From positions 1 through 51,568 of the forward strand of contig NZ_SRHY01000022.1 in assembly GCF_004565465.1 (NCBI RefSeq): 51,568 bases of DNA, in the 5' to 3' direction. The notes beneath the pieces were generated by a model. That model did no database searches. It had not been told where the DNA came from and saw only the letters and a list, made by a program, of their open reading frames with translations. The position numbers and the translations under genes are program-made. Source of the DNA: Lentibacillus salicampi (GTDB lineage Bacteria > Bacillota > Bacilli > Bacillales > Amphibacillaceae). How positions within the stretch are numbered: position 1 is the first letter of the stretch; each line of letters begins with the position of its first letter. Shown piece by piece: positions 43,696-51,568 of the stretch.

Positions 43696-43841
43696 GAGAC
43701 CGTGAACACGCCAATGGCAACCGTTTTGGGCAGTACTTGACATCAAAATTATTACGAATCCCTGGGCCTGTACGTTTTGTTCTCGTGTGGACAGGGTTGG
43801 TGCTGCTTTTTTATTTTGTTAACCAAGCTATATGGTTTTAA
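43692..43841 (+). CDS. Small single-pass membrane protein, 49 aa
   Basis: ATGA overlap with the coaW stop gives translational coupling. Basic N-terminus (RDREHANGNRFGQYLTSKLL) then one membrane helix (VRFVLVWTGLVLLFYFVNQA). No family recognised. The tight coupling supports reality. Confidence 0.6.
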   Translation: MRDREHANGNRFGQYLTSKLLRIPGPVRFVLVWTGLVLLFYFVNQAIWF

Positions 43842-43880
43842 AGCAGCTTGATCAGTTTAAACTAATCTACTGGCCGGAAA

Positions 43881-44051
43881 TTGATCCGTACGCTTTGGAT
43901 CATTCCCGTCAGTTTTCTCATCTTAATGGCTATCTTCATAACGGTATCTTTCTCGTGGTGGTTGAAAGAGACGCTTATTGTGATTTTGAATCTCATGGCA
44001 CTCCTGCAAATTTGGTATAATTATTTTAAGTGGAAACGGGAAGAGAATTGA
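43881..44051 (+). CDS. Small membrane protein, ~56 aa
   Basis: TTG 43881 opens a frame with two hydrophobic segments (LWIIPVSFLILMAIFITVSF and TLIVILNLMALLQIWYNYF) and a basic end, KWKREEN. There is only a weak ribosome site. A competing 62-codon frame at 43832 is less protein-like. Probably real, or the end of a decayed gene. Confidence 0.4.
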   Translation: MIRTLWIIPVSFLILMAIFITVSFSWWLKETLIVILNLMALLQIWYNYFKWKREEN

Positions 44052-44100
44052 AAGGCCACATTCCAACATAATATAGCTAAAAGGCAGGTGTTAAAGTAAT

Positions 44101-44457
44101 ATGACATTGGAGGGCAGCAGTGCTTCAGCTATTATCATTTTTATTTTAGTCATTTTGATAGCATTGGCCGTCAGCCTGCTTTACGGCTGGAAAGCAATTG
44201 AGGCGACCGGATGGTTTGGCTCGCAGGTTTTTATATCAAGTGTTATGAATCTATTTCTGTGTGCATGTGCGCTGTTCGGTTGGTTCCTTTATGCTCTAAG
44301 TATTGATGAGGCGGTCTTCTTTGGCGGATTGGTTCTGGGACTTAGCTTGTTTGTTGCCGGTGAAGCCGCTTTGATCGCCACATTGTACTATAGACGGAAG
44401 AAGCTGGTGGATGCGAGTCATACCCGAGCAGATAGCCCTGTTTCAGAACAGGAGTGA
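44101..44457 (+). CDS. Three-helix membrane protein, 118 aa
   Basis: Hydrophobic segments at ~8-30, 40-65 and 72-95, then a basic turn (YYRRKK) and a polar tail. ATG behind AGGCAGGTG at a distance. No family recognised. Last gene of the C45-coaW strand group and followed by a terminator, so possibly part of that operon. Confidence 0.65.
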   Translation: MTLEGSSASAIIIFILVILIALAVSLLYGWKAIEATGWFGSQVFISSVMNLFLCACALFGWFLYALSIDEAVFFGGLVLGLSLFVAGEAALIATLYYRRKKLVDASHTRADSPVSEQE

Positions 44458-44506
44458 CACAGTACGCTTTATTATTGATAGGCGAACCTCTATCTGTATG
44501 TAAATT

Positions 44507-44542
44507 GGGCGCTAATCCTTATCGGGGAAGGAGCGCCCGTTT
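44507..44542 (+). terminator. Terminator after 118-aa membrane protein
   Basis: 7-bp GC-rich stem GGGCGCT/AGCGCCC followed by GTTTG. Modest T run. Confidence 0.65.
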
Positions 44543-44603
44543 GAAATTTGCTTGTCAACAGCATTTCCGCATGATAATCCGCACAATTACCCAGGGGGAT
44601 TTG

Positions 44604-45331
44604 TCAGTTGACAGCCTTTAAATACAAGTCCAAAGAATCCTCTGCTTCCGTTGCAACTAATTGAATAAAATCATGATATGCCTTTTGGGTATGGGCTTTA
44701 TCCAGCGCTTTGTAATAAGTCAATCGGTTTTCAACTTTGATGACAACAGGGGGGAAGCCTTCTTTCATAAGTTCCAAATTTAATAATAAGCGTGATACAT
44801 AGCCATTGCCGTCAATAAATGGATGGATCCCGACAAAAATAGCGTGCAGTATGGCGCCGCGGGTGATCGGATGCAGCTCTTCCGCCTCATGTTCATGCCA
44901 TTTTATGAGCTGTTCCATTTGTTCCTGGATAAAAAGCGGGGCTGGCGGTGTATGCTCTGCACCTGAAATAAAGACTTGCTGGTCGCGGTAAACACCTGCA
45001 TATTCATCATTAATTTCTTTTAGTACCAAGCGATGTATGTTTTTAATTTGCCATTCTGAGAGTGTCTCGCGGTTTTTTACGATTTTTTCTGCATACATAA
45101 TGGCATCACGGTGGTTAATGACCTCCAAGTGTTCGCGCATCGTTTTCCCGCCGACGGTAATGCTTTCCAGTACGACTTTTGTTTCATTCAGGGTTAATGT
45201 ATTCCCTTCTATAGCATTGGAATTATAGGTCCATTCAAGCAGCAATTTTTCACGGAGACTCTTCAATGTATACGTTGGCAGTGGCCGGTGTGCGTCTAAA
45301 TGCGCTTTTTTTGATTGATTTGGTCAAACAA
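44604..45331 (-). pseudogene. Fic family protein, frameshifted near the start
   Basis: The intact part (from LKSLREKLLLEW) holds the inhibitory helix motif SNAIEGN and the Fic core HPFIDGNGYVSRLL; the usual motif HPFxxGN(G)RxxR has Arg where this has Tyr, a change at a phosphate-binding residue. Upstream, TTG 45331 behind GGAGG gives FDQINQKK, and after the A7 run (45306-45312) the family sequence LDAHRPLPTYT continues one frame over; one more A would join them. Fic enzymes transfer AMP to proteins. Here initiation at TTG 45266 could still yield 220 residues. Confidence 0.8.
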
Positions 45332-45385
45332 TTCTGTCACCTCCAGGGAATACTTTTACATATTTTCAACGGTAATATGTCTCAC

Positions 45386-45828
45386 TCACAGCGGGTATTC
45401 TTCCTGTAACATCTCCATAAGTATGATATTGTGCCATTGCCCGTTTCTGTACAGACACTCCCGGCTTCTGCCCTCTTCCTGATAGCCCAGTTTTTTGTAT
45501 AAATGGAGGGCTTTTTCATTAAACGAAAACACCCGTAACGATAGGCGATGCAGATTCAGTTCCCGGAATGCATAACTTAATAGGATCTGAAGTGCTTCCG
45601 TGCCGTAGCCCTGCCCCTAATAGTCTTTCTCGCCGATATCAATCACACATTCGGCGTTCCGGTTTTAAAATTGATGTGTATCAAGGACGTTATGCCGATT
45701 GGAATTTGCTGTGCTTTTCCAACAATGATATAGCTTTTGGATGAAGTCCCGTTCATCAGAACATTTTCCACAAAACGCTTTGTATCCTCATATGAATATA
45801 AGTCCAGTGATGGGCTGGTCGAAAACAT
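45386..45828 (-). pseudogene. GNAT acetyltransferase with frameshift and stop
   Basis: ATG 45828 behind ATAAGGAGACATCACC begins a RimJ/L-type GNAT already lacking ~35 N-terminal residues. The frame breaks at the A4 run (45663-45666, minus strand); one extra A gives NFKNRNAECVIDIGEKDY. Then TAG (45617-45619) stands where family members have Trp before GQGYG. The rest, EALQILLSYAFRELNLHRLS and KLGYQEEGRSREC, is intact. Two independent lesions mark a true pseudogene. Confidence 0.85.
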
Positions 45829-45882
45829 GGTGATGTCTCCTTATAATGTTACTGACTTATACTGTTTCTACCAAATGGAACT

Positions 45883-47037
45883 TCACTTATTTTTGTGTCG
45901 ATGTTTCATCCGCCGATAGTAAAAACCTGATTTCATCAGCAGCCAGCCGTCTTCAATAATGACGATCCCAAACAAGATGATAATCGTCCAATCGAGTGTA
46001 TCCATTCCACGCGTTTGTGCGAGATTAATATTCATGACAATCAAACCGATGTACATAACGATGATCGGGCCAAATATCGCAAAATTAGTCAGAGCAATCC
46101 TTCTGCCATGTTTCAGCATGTGCTCACTGTCACTATACAACTGTGGCGGTTCTTCATCGTCTTGATATTCTTTCGCCCAGATGGCCCATTTGGTTTGAAA
46201 AGAACCACTTGTGTACATCAGTAGCCATCCTGCTTCTTTGTGTATATCAAAGTAATGTTGGTGCCGGGTATTCTGGAAATCTACGCAATAGCTAACGTTT
46301 CGTGGTGTGCCCTGCACAAAGTGGAATTTAAGCCCAGCCGTGCTGATGCGCATCAGATTATAACCAGCTTGTTCCATTTCTTCGAGCCATTGTTCCAGCT
46401 TATCCGGCTCATAATTCCAGCCGAATTTCCATTTTGTTATGATGCTGCCGGTTTTGCTGGCGGGAAGCATCTCAAAATCAGTTGCTTTCGAAAAATCGGA
46501 AAGTTGTTTGACAGATTGATGGAGTTTGAATGCCGAATATGGCACGAATGTCCACATTAGAATCCAGGCGGTAATTGTTAGGATCCAAAAAGGGCTTCCA
46601 ACGACTTTGAAACTACCACCCTCGCTGGATAAGAGAATGGATCCGGTTATAAAAAGAAAAATAATAAACGTAAAGAGATGATAAAGAAAGATACCGCCGA
46701 ATACATTTCTCAAGATGTAATTCCGCTTGATGATACCATCTCGAACCGGAAATGCACTGATACCACTTGCAGGATCTTGATTACGTAAGATATTCCATTT
46801 ACGACGCTGATAAACATACTCCCAGCCGCTATCCTCTATAGATACAGGAACTTCGGCGGTCTTGTCATATTGAATACGAAATGTCGCTTCGTTAGGTTCC
46901 CCTTTTTCAAAAAAGAATTGCCGTGTAAATATATTTAGTTCCGCAAAATGCCAACCCTTTGCTGCCATGGAAGTGAGCCAGTTTTCAGTTTTGGTAATAT
47001 CATAACTCCAAAAGGGCTTGAACTGTTTCAGAATCAT
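45883..47037 (-). CDS. DUF2812 tandem-domain membrane protein
   Basis: A 384-residue protein with two DUF2812 modules (residues ~5-65, FWSYDITKTENWLTSMAAKGWHF; ~195-265, WNYEPDKLEQWLEEMEQAGY). Two membrane helices follow each module (~105-165; ~315-375). Its ATG overlaps the PadR stop (TAATG) and uses GAGGGGG in the end of the PadR gene. From family knowledge, DUF2812 genes almost always follow a PadR regulator and are its targets. Function unknown; envelope stress or antimicrobial response suspected. Confidence 0.9.
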   Translation of the reverse strand: MILKQFKPFWSYDITKTENWLTSMAAKGWHFAELNIFTRQFFFEKGEPNEATFRIQYDKTAEVPVSIEDSGWEYVYQRRKWNILRNQDPASGISAFPVRDGIIKRNYILRNVFGGIFLYHLFTFIIFLFITGSILLSSEGGSFKVVGSPFWILTITAWILMWTFVPYSAFKLHQSVKQLSDFSKATDFEMLPASKTGSIITKWKFGWNYEPDKLEQWLEEMEQAGYNLMRISTAGLKFHFVQGTPRNVSYCVDFQNTRHQHYFDIHKEAGWLLMYTSGSFQTKWAIWAKEYQDDEEPPQLYSDSEHMLKHGRRIALTNFAIFGPIIVMYIGLIVMNINLAQTRGMDTLDWTIIILFGIVIIEDGWLLMKSGFYYRRMKHRHKNK

Positions 47038-47363
47038 TAAAATTCCCCCTCAAATCGTAAGGCGTTCTCATGGAGTTCTTTAAGCCGATCAATTTCTATC
47101 TTTATGATGTTTCTGCCCGGATCGGTAATTTCATAAATCTTTTTGCGCTTTTCATCGGCAAAGACCGTGATAAGACCGTCCCGTTGCATTTTCGTCAGTG
47201 TGCCATAAACCGTCCCGGAACCCAATCGGATCCTGCCTTTTGTCAGGTGTTCAACATGCTTAATAATCCCGTATCCGTGACGGGGTTCAGTCAGCGAAAG
47301 TAGGATATAAAATGCGGTTTCGGTCATTGGAATGTATGATCTCATCAATTTTGTCTGTTTCAT
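47037..47363 (-). CDS. PadR family transcriptional regulator
   Basis: A 108-residue PadR-type winged helix: TETAFYILLSLTEPRHGYGI, LGSGTVYGTLTKMQRDGLI and a C-terminal dimer helix. ATG 47363 has AAAGG 9 nt upstream; the ATG at 47372 is too close to it. First gene of an operon with DUF2812. A dyad covers its -10 box, pointing to autorepression. Confidence 0.92.
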   Translation of the reverse strand: MKQTKLMRSYIPMTETAFYILLSLTEPRHGYGIIKHVEHLTKGRIRLGSGTVYGTLTKMQRDGLITVFADEKRKKIYEITDPGRNIIKIEIDRLKELHENALRFEGEF

Positions 47364-47381
47364 TAATCTCATCCTTTATTA

Positions 47382-47422
47382 TGTCACACCATGACTATAT
47401 CATGGCGCGACACATATAACAA
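47382..47422 (-). promoter_or_regulatory. PadR promoter overlapped by a 31-bp dyad
   Basis: Minus-strand promoter TTGTTA (47422-47417), 17-nt spacer, TATAGT (47399-47394). The dyad TGTC-ACA-CCATG-(7)-CATGG-CGC-GACA (47382-47412) is centred on the -10 box. PadR operators typically show inverted repeats with ATGT/ACAT-like ends. Confidence 0.75.
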
Positions 47423-47617
47423 TACTTATTTGTATTCACTTATAAAACTTGTTTGGTTCCATTATGATAACGGATCATTACCAAAAGTCGAAACTGCAAA
47501 TCAATTCTGTTTGTATTATAATGACAGAAAGGAAATGACGGTCGGGGGCTCATCATCATGACCGATAACAATAGCTGATGAGTGATTGCGGTTAACCAGT
47601 TGGCAGGGAGAAGTTTT

Positions 47618-48022
47618 ATGGAAAGAGATTGTGTTTTTTGTTATCCGGAAATGGAATCAGAACAGGAAATCGTGTTAAGCAATGACTACTGTATGTTTTT
47701 GCAGCTGAAACAGGCAAGGGTGAAAGGCGGGCAGCTGGCGGGTGCCGGTCTGATTGTCCCGAAAGCACACCAGGAAACGGTTTTTGATTTAACCCCTGAG
47801 GAATGGCGTGCCACATACACAATTCTTCAGGATGTGAAACAATATATCGATGAAACTTTTCATCCCGATGGCTATAATGTTGGCTGGAATTGCGGCGAAG
47901 TTGGCGGTCAGCATATTCACCACGCGCATTTACACGTGTTGCCAAGGTACGAGGATGAGCCGCTTGCCGGAAAAGGTATTCGGTATATGTTTAAAGGCAT
48001 GGGGAACCGGCGGAAGGGTTGA
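47618..48022 (+). CDS. HIT family protein
   Basis: A 134-residue nucleotide hydrolase/transferase of the histidine triad family. CVFCYPE is the zinc-type CxxC at the N-terminus and HAHLHVLPRY the triad, with GWNCGEVGGQHIHH before it. ATG 47618 follows GCAGGGAGAAGTTTT; the earlier ATG at 47582 has no site. Eight bp upstream of the nucleotidyltransferase gene, hence an operon. Confidence 0.9.
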   Translation: MERDCVFCYPEMESEQEIVLSNDYCMFLQLKQARVKGGQLAGAGLIVPKAHQETVFDLTPEEWRATYTILQDVKQYIDETFHPDGYNVGWNCGEVGGQHIHHAHLHVLPRYEDEPLAGKGIRYMFKGMGNRRKG

Positions 48023-48029
48023 AGAACAG

Positions 48030-48629
48030 ATGAAAAATAGATTAACCGTGAACCTTCAAAACGAAACAGACGTACTCGAACTGGTTAAACAGGATCAATG
48101 GATGATGGATGTCTTGAAATCGGTTGCTATGTTAAAACTCCCGGATTGGTGGATTTGCGCCGGTTTTGTCCGTTCGAAAATATGGGATACATTGCATGAT
48201 TTCACCCGGCGCACGCCACTTCCGGATGTCGATGTGATTTATTTCGATGAAACGAATTTAAATGCGTCAGTGGAGAAAAAATTGGAGAAGGAGCTAAGCA
48301 GTTTGCTTCCGGATGTTCCGTGGTCAGTCAAAAATGAAGCAAGAATGCACCTCCGAAATGATCTGCCGCCCTATACGTCTTCTGTCGATGCGATATCTAA
48401 ATTCCCGGAAACCGCTACAGCACTGGGGGTAAGGCTTGATGAAACGGGCCAGCTGATTTTAGCTGCACCCCATGGAATAAGTGATGCGATTCATCTGCGG
48501 ATAATGCCGACACCTTATTTCAGGGAGAACAAAGATCGTGCGCGTGTTTATGAAGATCGGATTAAGACAAAGGATTGGCAATCTATATGGTATAAGTTGG
48601 ACGTCTGTCACATTCAAAACGGCAGTTAA
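48030..48629 (+). CDS. Nucleotidyltransferase family protein (NTP_transf_6 type)
   Basis: A 199-residue protein matching PF06042: LPDWWICAGFVRSKIWD (active-site start), PLPDVDVIYFDETN with the DxD metal pair, EARMHLRNDLPPYTSSVDAI and a C-terminal MPTPYFRENKDRARVYEDRI. ATG 48030 is within GGAAGGGTTGAAGAACAG spacing. Substrate unknown. Follows the HIT gene closely; both handle nucleotide bonds, but a shared pathway is inference. Confidence 0.9.
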   Translation: MKNRLTVNLQNETDVLELVKQDQWMMDVLKSVAMLKLPDWWICAGFVRSKIWDTLHDFTRRTPLPDVDVIYFDETNLNASVEKKLEKELSSLLPDVPWSVKNEARMHLRNDLPPYTSSVDAISKFPETATALGVRLDETGQLILAAPHGISDAIHLRIMPTPYFRENKDRARVYEDRIKTKDWQSIWYKLDVCHIQNGS

Positions 48630-48774
48630 GGCGATGTTATTGAGTGAAATCAAAGATGTTATTTTTAAACAATGATCTTCTCCAAACGGGAATAGCTGAC
48701 CACCCTTTGAACTTTGAAGAAAAGTACTTAGATTCAGGAAAATTCAGCTCTGAAACTATAAGGAGAGACAGAAA

Positions 48775-49233
48775 GTGACGGTTACATTAGAAAAAATGAA
48801 TTCAATTGAATATCAGCAATACTTGAGTTATGCTATTAAAAACTTTGCAAATGAGCAGGTTAAGTCTGGCAATTGGAAACAAGAAGAGGCAATCAGTAAG
48901 GCAACGGAGGAACATGAAAAGTTATTGCCTGAAGGAGAAAAAACTGAACACAATTATCTATTTACAGTTCGTGATGGAGATCAAAATGTGGGGATGATTT
49001 GGCTGGCACAAAGAACGAATGAAAAAGGGTTTATTTATGACATTAACATTTGGGAAGGCAACCAGGGTAACGGTTATGGTAAGCAAGCAATGAAAGAGAT
49101 TGAAATGATAGCTAAAAAAATAGGTTTCGAAACTATAGGGCTTCACGTCTTCGGTCACAACCAAGCAGCAAGAGGCTTATATGAAAAAATGGGATATTCC
49201 GAAACAAATATTAAAATGGAAAAAGCCTTATAA
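48775..49233 (+). CDS. GNAT family N-acetyltransferase
   Basis: A 152-residue GNAT protein. The acetyl-CoA loop is EGNQGNGYGKQAM, and HVFGHNQAARGLYEKMGY is motif B. GTG behind AGGAGAGACAGAAA. Substrate unknown. First of three small envelope/acetyltransferase genes on this strand. Confidence 0.9.
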   Translation: MTVTLEKMNSIEYQQYLSYAIKNFANEQVKSGNWKQEEAISKATEEHEKLLPEGEKTEHNYLFTVRDGDQNVGMIWLAQRTNEKGFIYDINIWEGNQGNGYGKQAMKEIEMIAKKIGFETIGLHVFGHNQAARGLYEKMGYSETNIKMEKAL

Positions 49234-49322
49234 GTTATGAACGGATCACATTTCAGTTCCCTTTTAAAGGATTCACGGGATTCAGCTGGAAATCGTAATA
49301 TAGCTGAGAGGGGTATCCACTG

Positions 49323-49904
49323 ATGGAACGGCATGTTTTATTCAATGTCCTACTAATGATTTTGCTAACTCTATCATTAACTGGCTGTGGTTCAGGAACA
49401 ACGGAGGGTGAGACAATGAGTGAAGAAGGACCAATTGCAAGAGAAAAAACGGAGCTCTCATTCAGGACAATCGAAGCGGATGACGCGCCTGAAAGAGTAC
49501 AAAAGTGGATTGAAAAGAATCGGAATGAGGAAACGAAAAAGGTTTTTCATGCTGATGGGAAAACTTATGTTGTTATCATGCTCGGCCAAAAGTCTACCGG
49601 TGGCTATGCTGTAAAAATTGATGAGATGCAGCTTGAGAAAATTGTTTCGCCGGCGTCCAAGGCGGGCGAGGGAACGGTGAACGTGACATATAAGGTCGTT
49701 GAGCCGCAAAAAGGCAGCGTCAACATCCAAGTGCTTACCTATCCGATGGCGATTGCTGAAATCGACGGCGTGCGCAATTATACATTTCAGTTTTCACAAC
49801 AAGCCAAAGGAGACGGGCTGAAAAAGAGCCAGAATCAATCAGATGGGGAGAGTGAAGGTGTTCAGCCTGAAGAGTTGACGAGCGAAGGGAAAATTACAGA
49901 ATAG
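49323..49904 (+). CDS. PrcB-like domain lipoprotein
   Basis: A 193-residue lipoprotein: hydrophobic signal with lipobox LTGC (Cys ~22), a polar linker, and the PrcB_C-type domain (~75-160) with VIMLGQKSTGGYAVKI and YPMAIAEIDG. The tail is a polar E/S/Q-rich region. In spirochaetes PrcB is a protease-complex subunit; in Bacilli the domain is found alone. ATG behind GAGAGGGGTATCCACTG. Surface role inferred. Confidence 0.85.
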   Translation: MERHVLFNVLLMILLTLSLTGCGSGTTEGETMSEEGPIAREKTELSFRTIEADDAPERVQKWIEKNRNEETKKVFHADGKTYVVIMLGQKSTGGYAVKIDEMQLEKIVSPASKAGEGTVNVTYKVVEPQKGSVNIQVLTYPMAIAEIDGVRNYTFQFSQQAKGDGLKKSQNQSDGESEGVQPEELTSEGKITE

Positions 49905-49932
49905 AAGACAGCAGATGTATGGGGAGGCAAAC

Positions 49933-50430
49933 ATGAACATCAGACCAATTGAAACAAGTGATGCAGAAGTGTTTTTAGAATTAAACAAACGAATCGATGA
50001 ATCCGGATTCATGCTGCACGAGCCCGGTGAACGAAACTTAACCGCCGAACAGCAAAGACAGGCCATCGAAAGGATTTCCTCAGAAGAACGGTCTGTCTTT
50101 TTTGTAGCGGAAACGGACCGGCAGCTCGCCGGCTTCATCGCAGCATTCGGCGGCAAGATGAGACGCAACCGGCATTCGGCTTATCTTGCCCTGGGTGTTC
50201 ATGACGCGTTTCAGGGACAGGGCATTGCAACGAAACTGATGAACACGGTGCTTGAATGGGCAGGTCGTATTGGCATCACCAGACTGGAACTGACCGTCAT
50301 TAAAGCTAATGTCAAAGCCGTGAAGCTCTATCAGAAAATGGGTTTTCAAATTGAAGGCGAAAAGGTGCATTCGCTGATGATCGACGGGGAGCCTGCGAAT
50401 GAGTATTATATGTATAAACTGCTGCGGTGA
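49933..50430 (+). CDS. GNAT family N-acetyltransferase
   Basis: A 165-residue GNAT protein. GVHDAFQGQGIATKLMN is the acetyl-CoA loop, and IKANVKAVKLYQKMGFQIEG is motif B. ATG 49933 behind GGGGAGGCAAAC; an upstream ATG lies before the site. Ends 6 bp from the next gene. Confidence 0.9.
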   Translation: MNIRPIETSDAEVFLELNKRIDESGFMLHEPGERNLTAEQQRQAIERISSEERSVFFVAETDRQLAGFIAAFGGKMRRNRHSAYLALGVHDAFQGQGIATKLMNTVLEWAGRIGITRLELTVIKANVKAVKLYQKMGFQIEGEKVHSLMIDGEPANEYYMYKLLR

Positions 50431-50436
50431 ATAATT

Positions 50437-50955
50437 ATGAAAGTGGTGGTTGAATTGTCTAAAAATCCGAAACTGCCATTAACACCAGAAGAAAAAGCGC
50501 ATTTGCGAAAAGCTAAAATCAGATTAAGTGACATCCATGAACTTGAAACGCCGGAATTGACCCGTGTTTTAGAGACATCAGGGAGTCGTGCCAGGCAAAT
50601 CAGGGCTTTAGCCGCGTTTCAGCAGATTCCCTCAATCGGATATAAATTTGCTGATACGCTTGTCGATAATCTCGGGTTTTATAGTCTCGAGGAATTAAAA
50701 GGTAAAGATGGCGCTGTATTACTGGATCAGCTTGAGCATGATCTGGGGTATTGGGTTGATCCGTGCGTCGAGGATCAGATCAGATGTGTCATCCATCATG
50801 TGGATCATTCCGGCTCCACGAAACAATGGCTTGATTTTACGGAGGAGCGAAAGGCATACGTGCAGCGAACGGTTATCCGGCATCGAGGCCGGAAATCGCA
50901 TGGTATAGCAAAGTATAGTAATGGGAGAGGGGATAAAAATTGCCGAAGGGACTGA
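50437..50955 (+). CDS. Helix-hairpin-helix protein of the Cdd1 (pathogenicity locus) family
   Basis: A 172-residue protein. A central HhH motif (FQQIPSIGYKFADTLVDNLG) lies within the Cdd1-like domain, which ends in GYWVDPCVEDQIRCVIHHVD. HhH motifs bind the DNA or RNA backbone non-specifically. The basic C-terminal tail (RTVIRHRGRKSHG) would suit nucleic-acid binding. Weak ribosome site. Overlaps the next gene by 16 bp. Confidence 0.85.
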   Translation: MKVVVELSKNPKLPLTPEEKAHLRKAKIRLSDIHELETPELTRVLETSGSRARQIRALAAFQQIPSIGYKFADTLVDNLGFYSLEELKGKDGAVLLDQLEHDLGYWVDPCVEDQIRCVIHHVDHSGSTKQWLDFTEERKAYVQRTVIRHRGRKSHGIAKYSNGRGDKNCRRD

Positions 50956-51338
50956 TTCATCACATAGAGCTATATGTTTCCGATTTAACTGCTACAGCAA
51001 ACTTTTGGGGTTGGTTTTTAGAGGAATTGGGATATCATTTGTTTCAGGAATGGGATAATGGCTGCAGCTGGAAACTGGGTGAAACGTACATTGTTTTCGT
51101 ACAGGCAGAGGAACGATTTCTTGACCTTCCATACCACAGACGCCGTGTGGGACTTAACCACCTTGCATTTCACGCTGAGTCAAAGAAGCATGTTGATGAT
51201 ATAACAGCAATGCTGGAGCTAAAAGAGGTACACATACTTTATACCGACAGGCATCCATATGCTGGTGGTAACGATCAATATGCTGTTTACTTTGAAGATC
51301 CAGATAGAATAAAGGTTGAACTGGTAGCACCTAAATGA
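50940..51338 (+). CDS. VOC (glyoxalase/bleomycin resistance) superfamily protein
   Basis: A 132-residue VOC-fold metalloenzyme-like protein. GLIHHIELYVSDLTATANFW at the start, LNHLAFHAES in the middle and YAVYFEDPDRIKVELVAP at the end, which gives the His and Glu metal ligands of the family. TTG 50940 behind GGAGAGGGG within the HhH gene. Possible lyase, dioxygenase or resistance role; not assignable. Confidence 0.88.
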   Translation: MPKGLIHHIELYVSDLTATANFWGWFLEELGYHLFQEWDNGCSWKLGETYIVFVQAEERFLDLPYHRRRVGLNHLAFHAESKKHVDDITAMLELKEVHILYTDRHPYAGGNDQYAVYFEDPDRIKVELVAPK

Positions 51339-51568
51339 ATTATGTAGTCATAAAGGGGAGATAACCAAAGGAGATGGAAAAGAATGAGGCAGATGCTAAA
51401 CCGTATGAAGTAACTGCCCCGTAAGAAGAAAGAAATTAAAAAGCATTCCTGTATATAAAGAAATTTGAGGATAAGTGGGGCTAGAATCGGTTGTACAAAA
51501 ATAGAGCCCTCTTGGTACGATAGAGAGTGTCATTGCAATGACCTCGAATTTAAGTACCAAGGAGGACT
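51339..51568 (+). other. Right-edge region with nested dyads
   Basis: Short frames at 51374 and 51384 look like remnants. At 51511-51561, CTTGGTAC/GTACCAAG encloses the 12-bp palindrome TCATTGCAATGA (51530-51541), both with the same centre, followed by AAGGAGGA. This looks like a structured leader or operator of a gene just beyond the window. Confidence 0.5.

Noticed and set aside
1..51568. Prophage, conjugative element or CRISPR locus
   Set aside because: No integrase, terminase, capsid, relaxase or regularly spaced repeat-spacer structure was found; the phased repeats lack spacers.

Overview
This window looks like the chromosome of a spore-forming member of the Bacillaceae, possibly a halotolerant Virgibacillus/Lentibacillus/Oceanobacillus-type organism. 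The evidence is moderate GC, strong AAAGGAG-type ribosome binding sites with many GTG/TTG starts, an H-type small acid-soluble spore protein (sspH), a des-desKR membrane fluidity cluster arranged as in Bacillus subtilis, and close relatives of B. subtilis YfmJ, YhfK and CoaW-type proteins. No rRNA, tRNA, CRISPR array, plasmid origin or intact transposase was seen. The genus is inference only.

Layout. 0-2.2 kb: a toxin / XRE-ImmA-IrrE antitoxin pair on the minus strand. 2.2-7.2 kb: stand-alone metabolic genes (YfmJ-type reductase, anchored hydrolase, lipoprotein amidohydrolase) and a broken phosphoribosyltransferase. 7.25-29.1 kb is bounded by two ~238 bp copies of one non-coding repeat in opposite orientation. 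Inside it lie a TetR/MMPL exporter/heptad-repeat protein module, a UDG-like protein, a VWA lipoprotein, an S66 peptidase, a CoA-pyrophosphatase-type Nudix protein, HMG-CoA lyase, an XRE-cupin regulator, a TetR gene behind a very large palindrome, a dicarboxylate/amino acid symporter, sspH and a LysR/YeiH divergent pair. 29-34 kb: des-desK-desR with a palindromic candidate operator, a 21-nt satellite and a secreted repeat protein. 34-44.5 kb: yhfK, a nucleoside hydrolase, two paralogous C45 (penicillin acyltransferase-like) proteins, one of them translationally tied to type II pantothenate kinase, a MazG-like pyrophosphohydrolase, a broken Phd-Uma2 fusion, an LrgAB/CidAB-type pair and a trans-sulfuration PLP enzyme. 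44.5-51.5 kb: broken Fic and GNAT genes, a PadR-DUF2812 operon with a dyad over its promoter, and a run of small plus-strand genes (HIT, nucleotidyltransferase, GNATs, PrcB-like lipoprotein, HhH protein, VOC protein).

Two themes stand out. First, many genes are decayed: APRT-like, RhuM, CBO0543, CaCA exchanger, MFS, DUF3231, Phd-Uma2, Fic and GNAT. At least three of these breaks are single-base indels in A runs, so real decay and sequencing error must be told apart. Second, several regulators sit next to clear dyads (DesR, PadR, TetR), and two short-period satellites lie just downstream of terminators. The best candidates for little-described biology are the ClpXP-sensitive-type toxin/ImmA antitoxin pair, the C45-CoaW operon, the Phd-Uma2 fusion and the paired inverted repeats.
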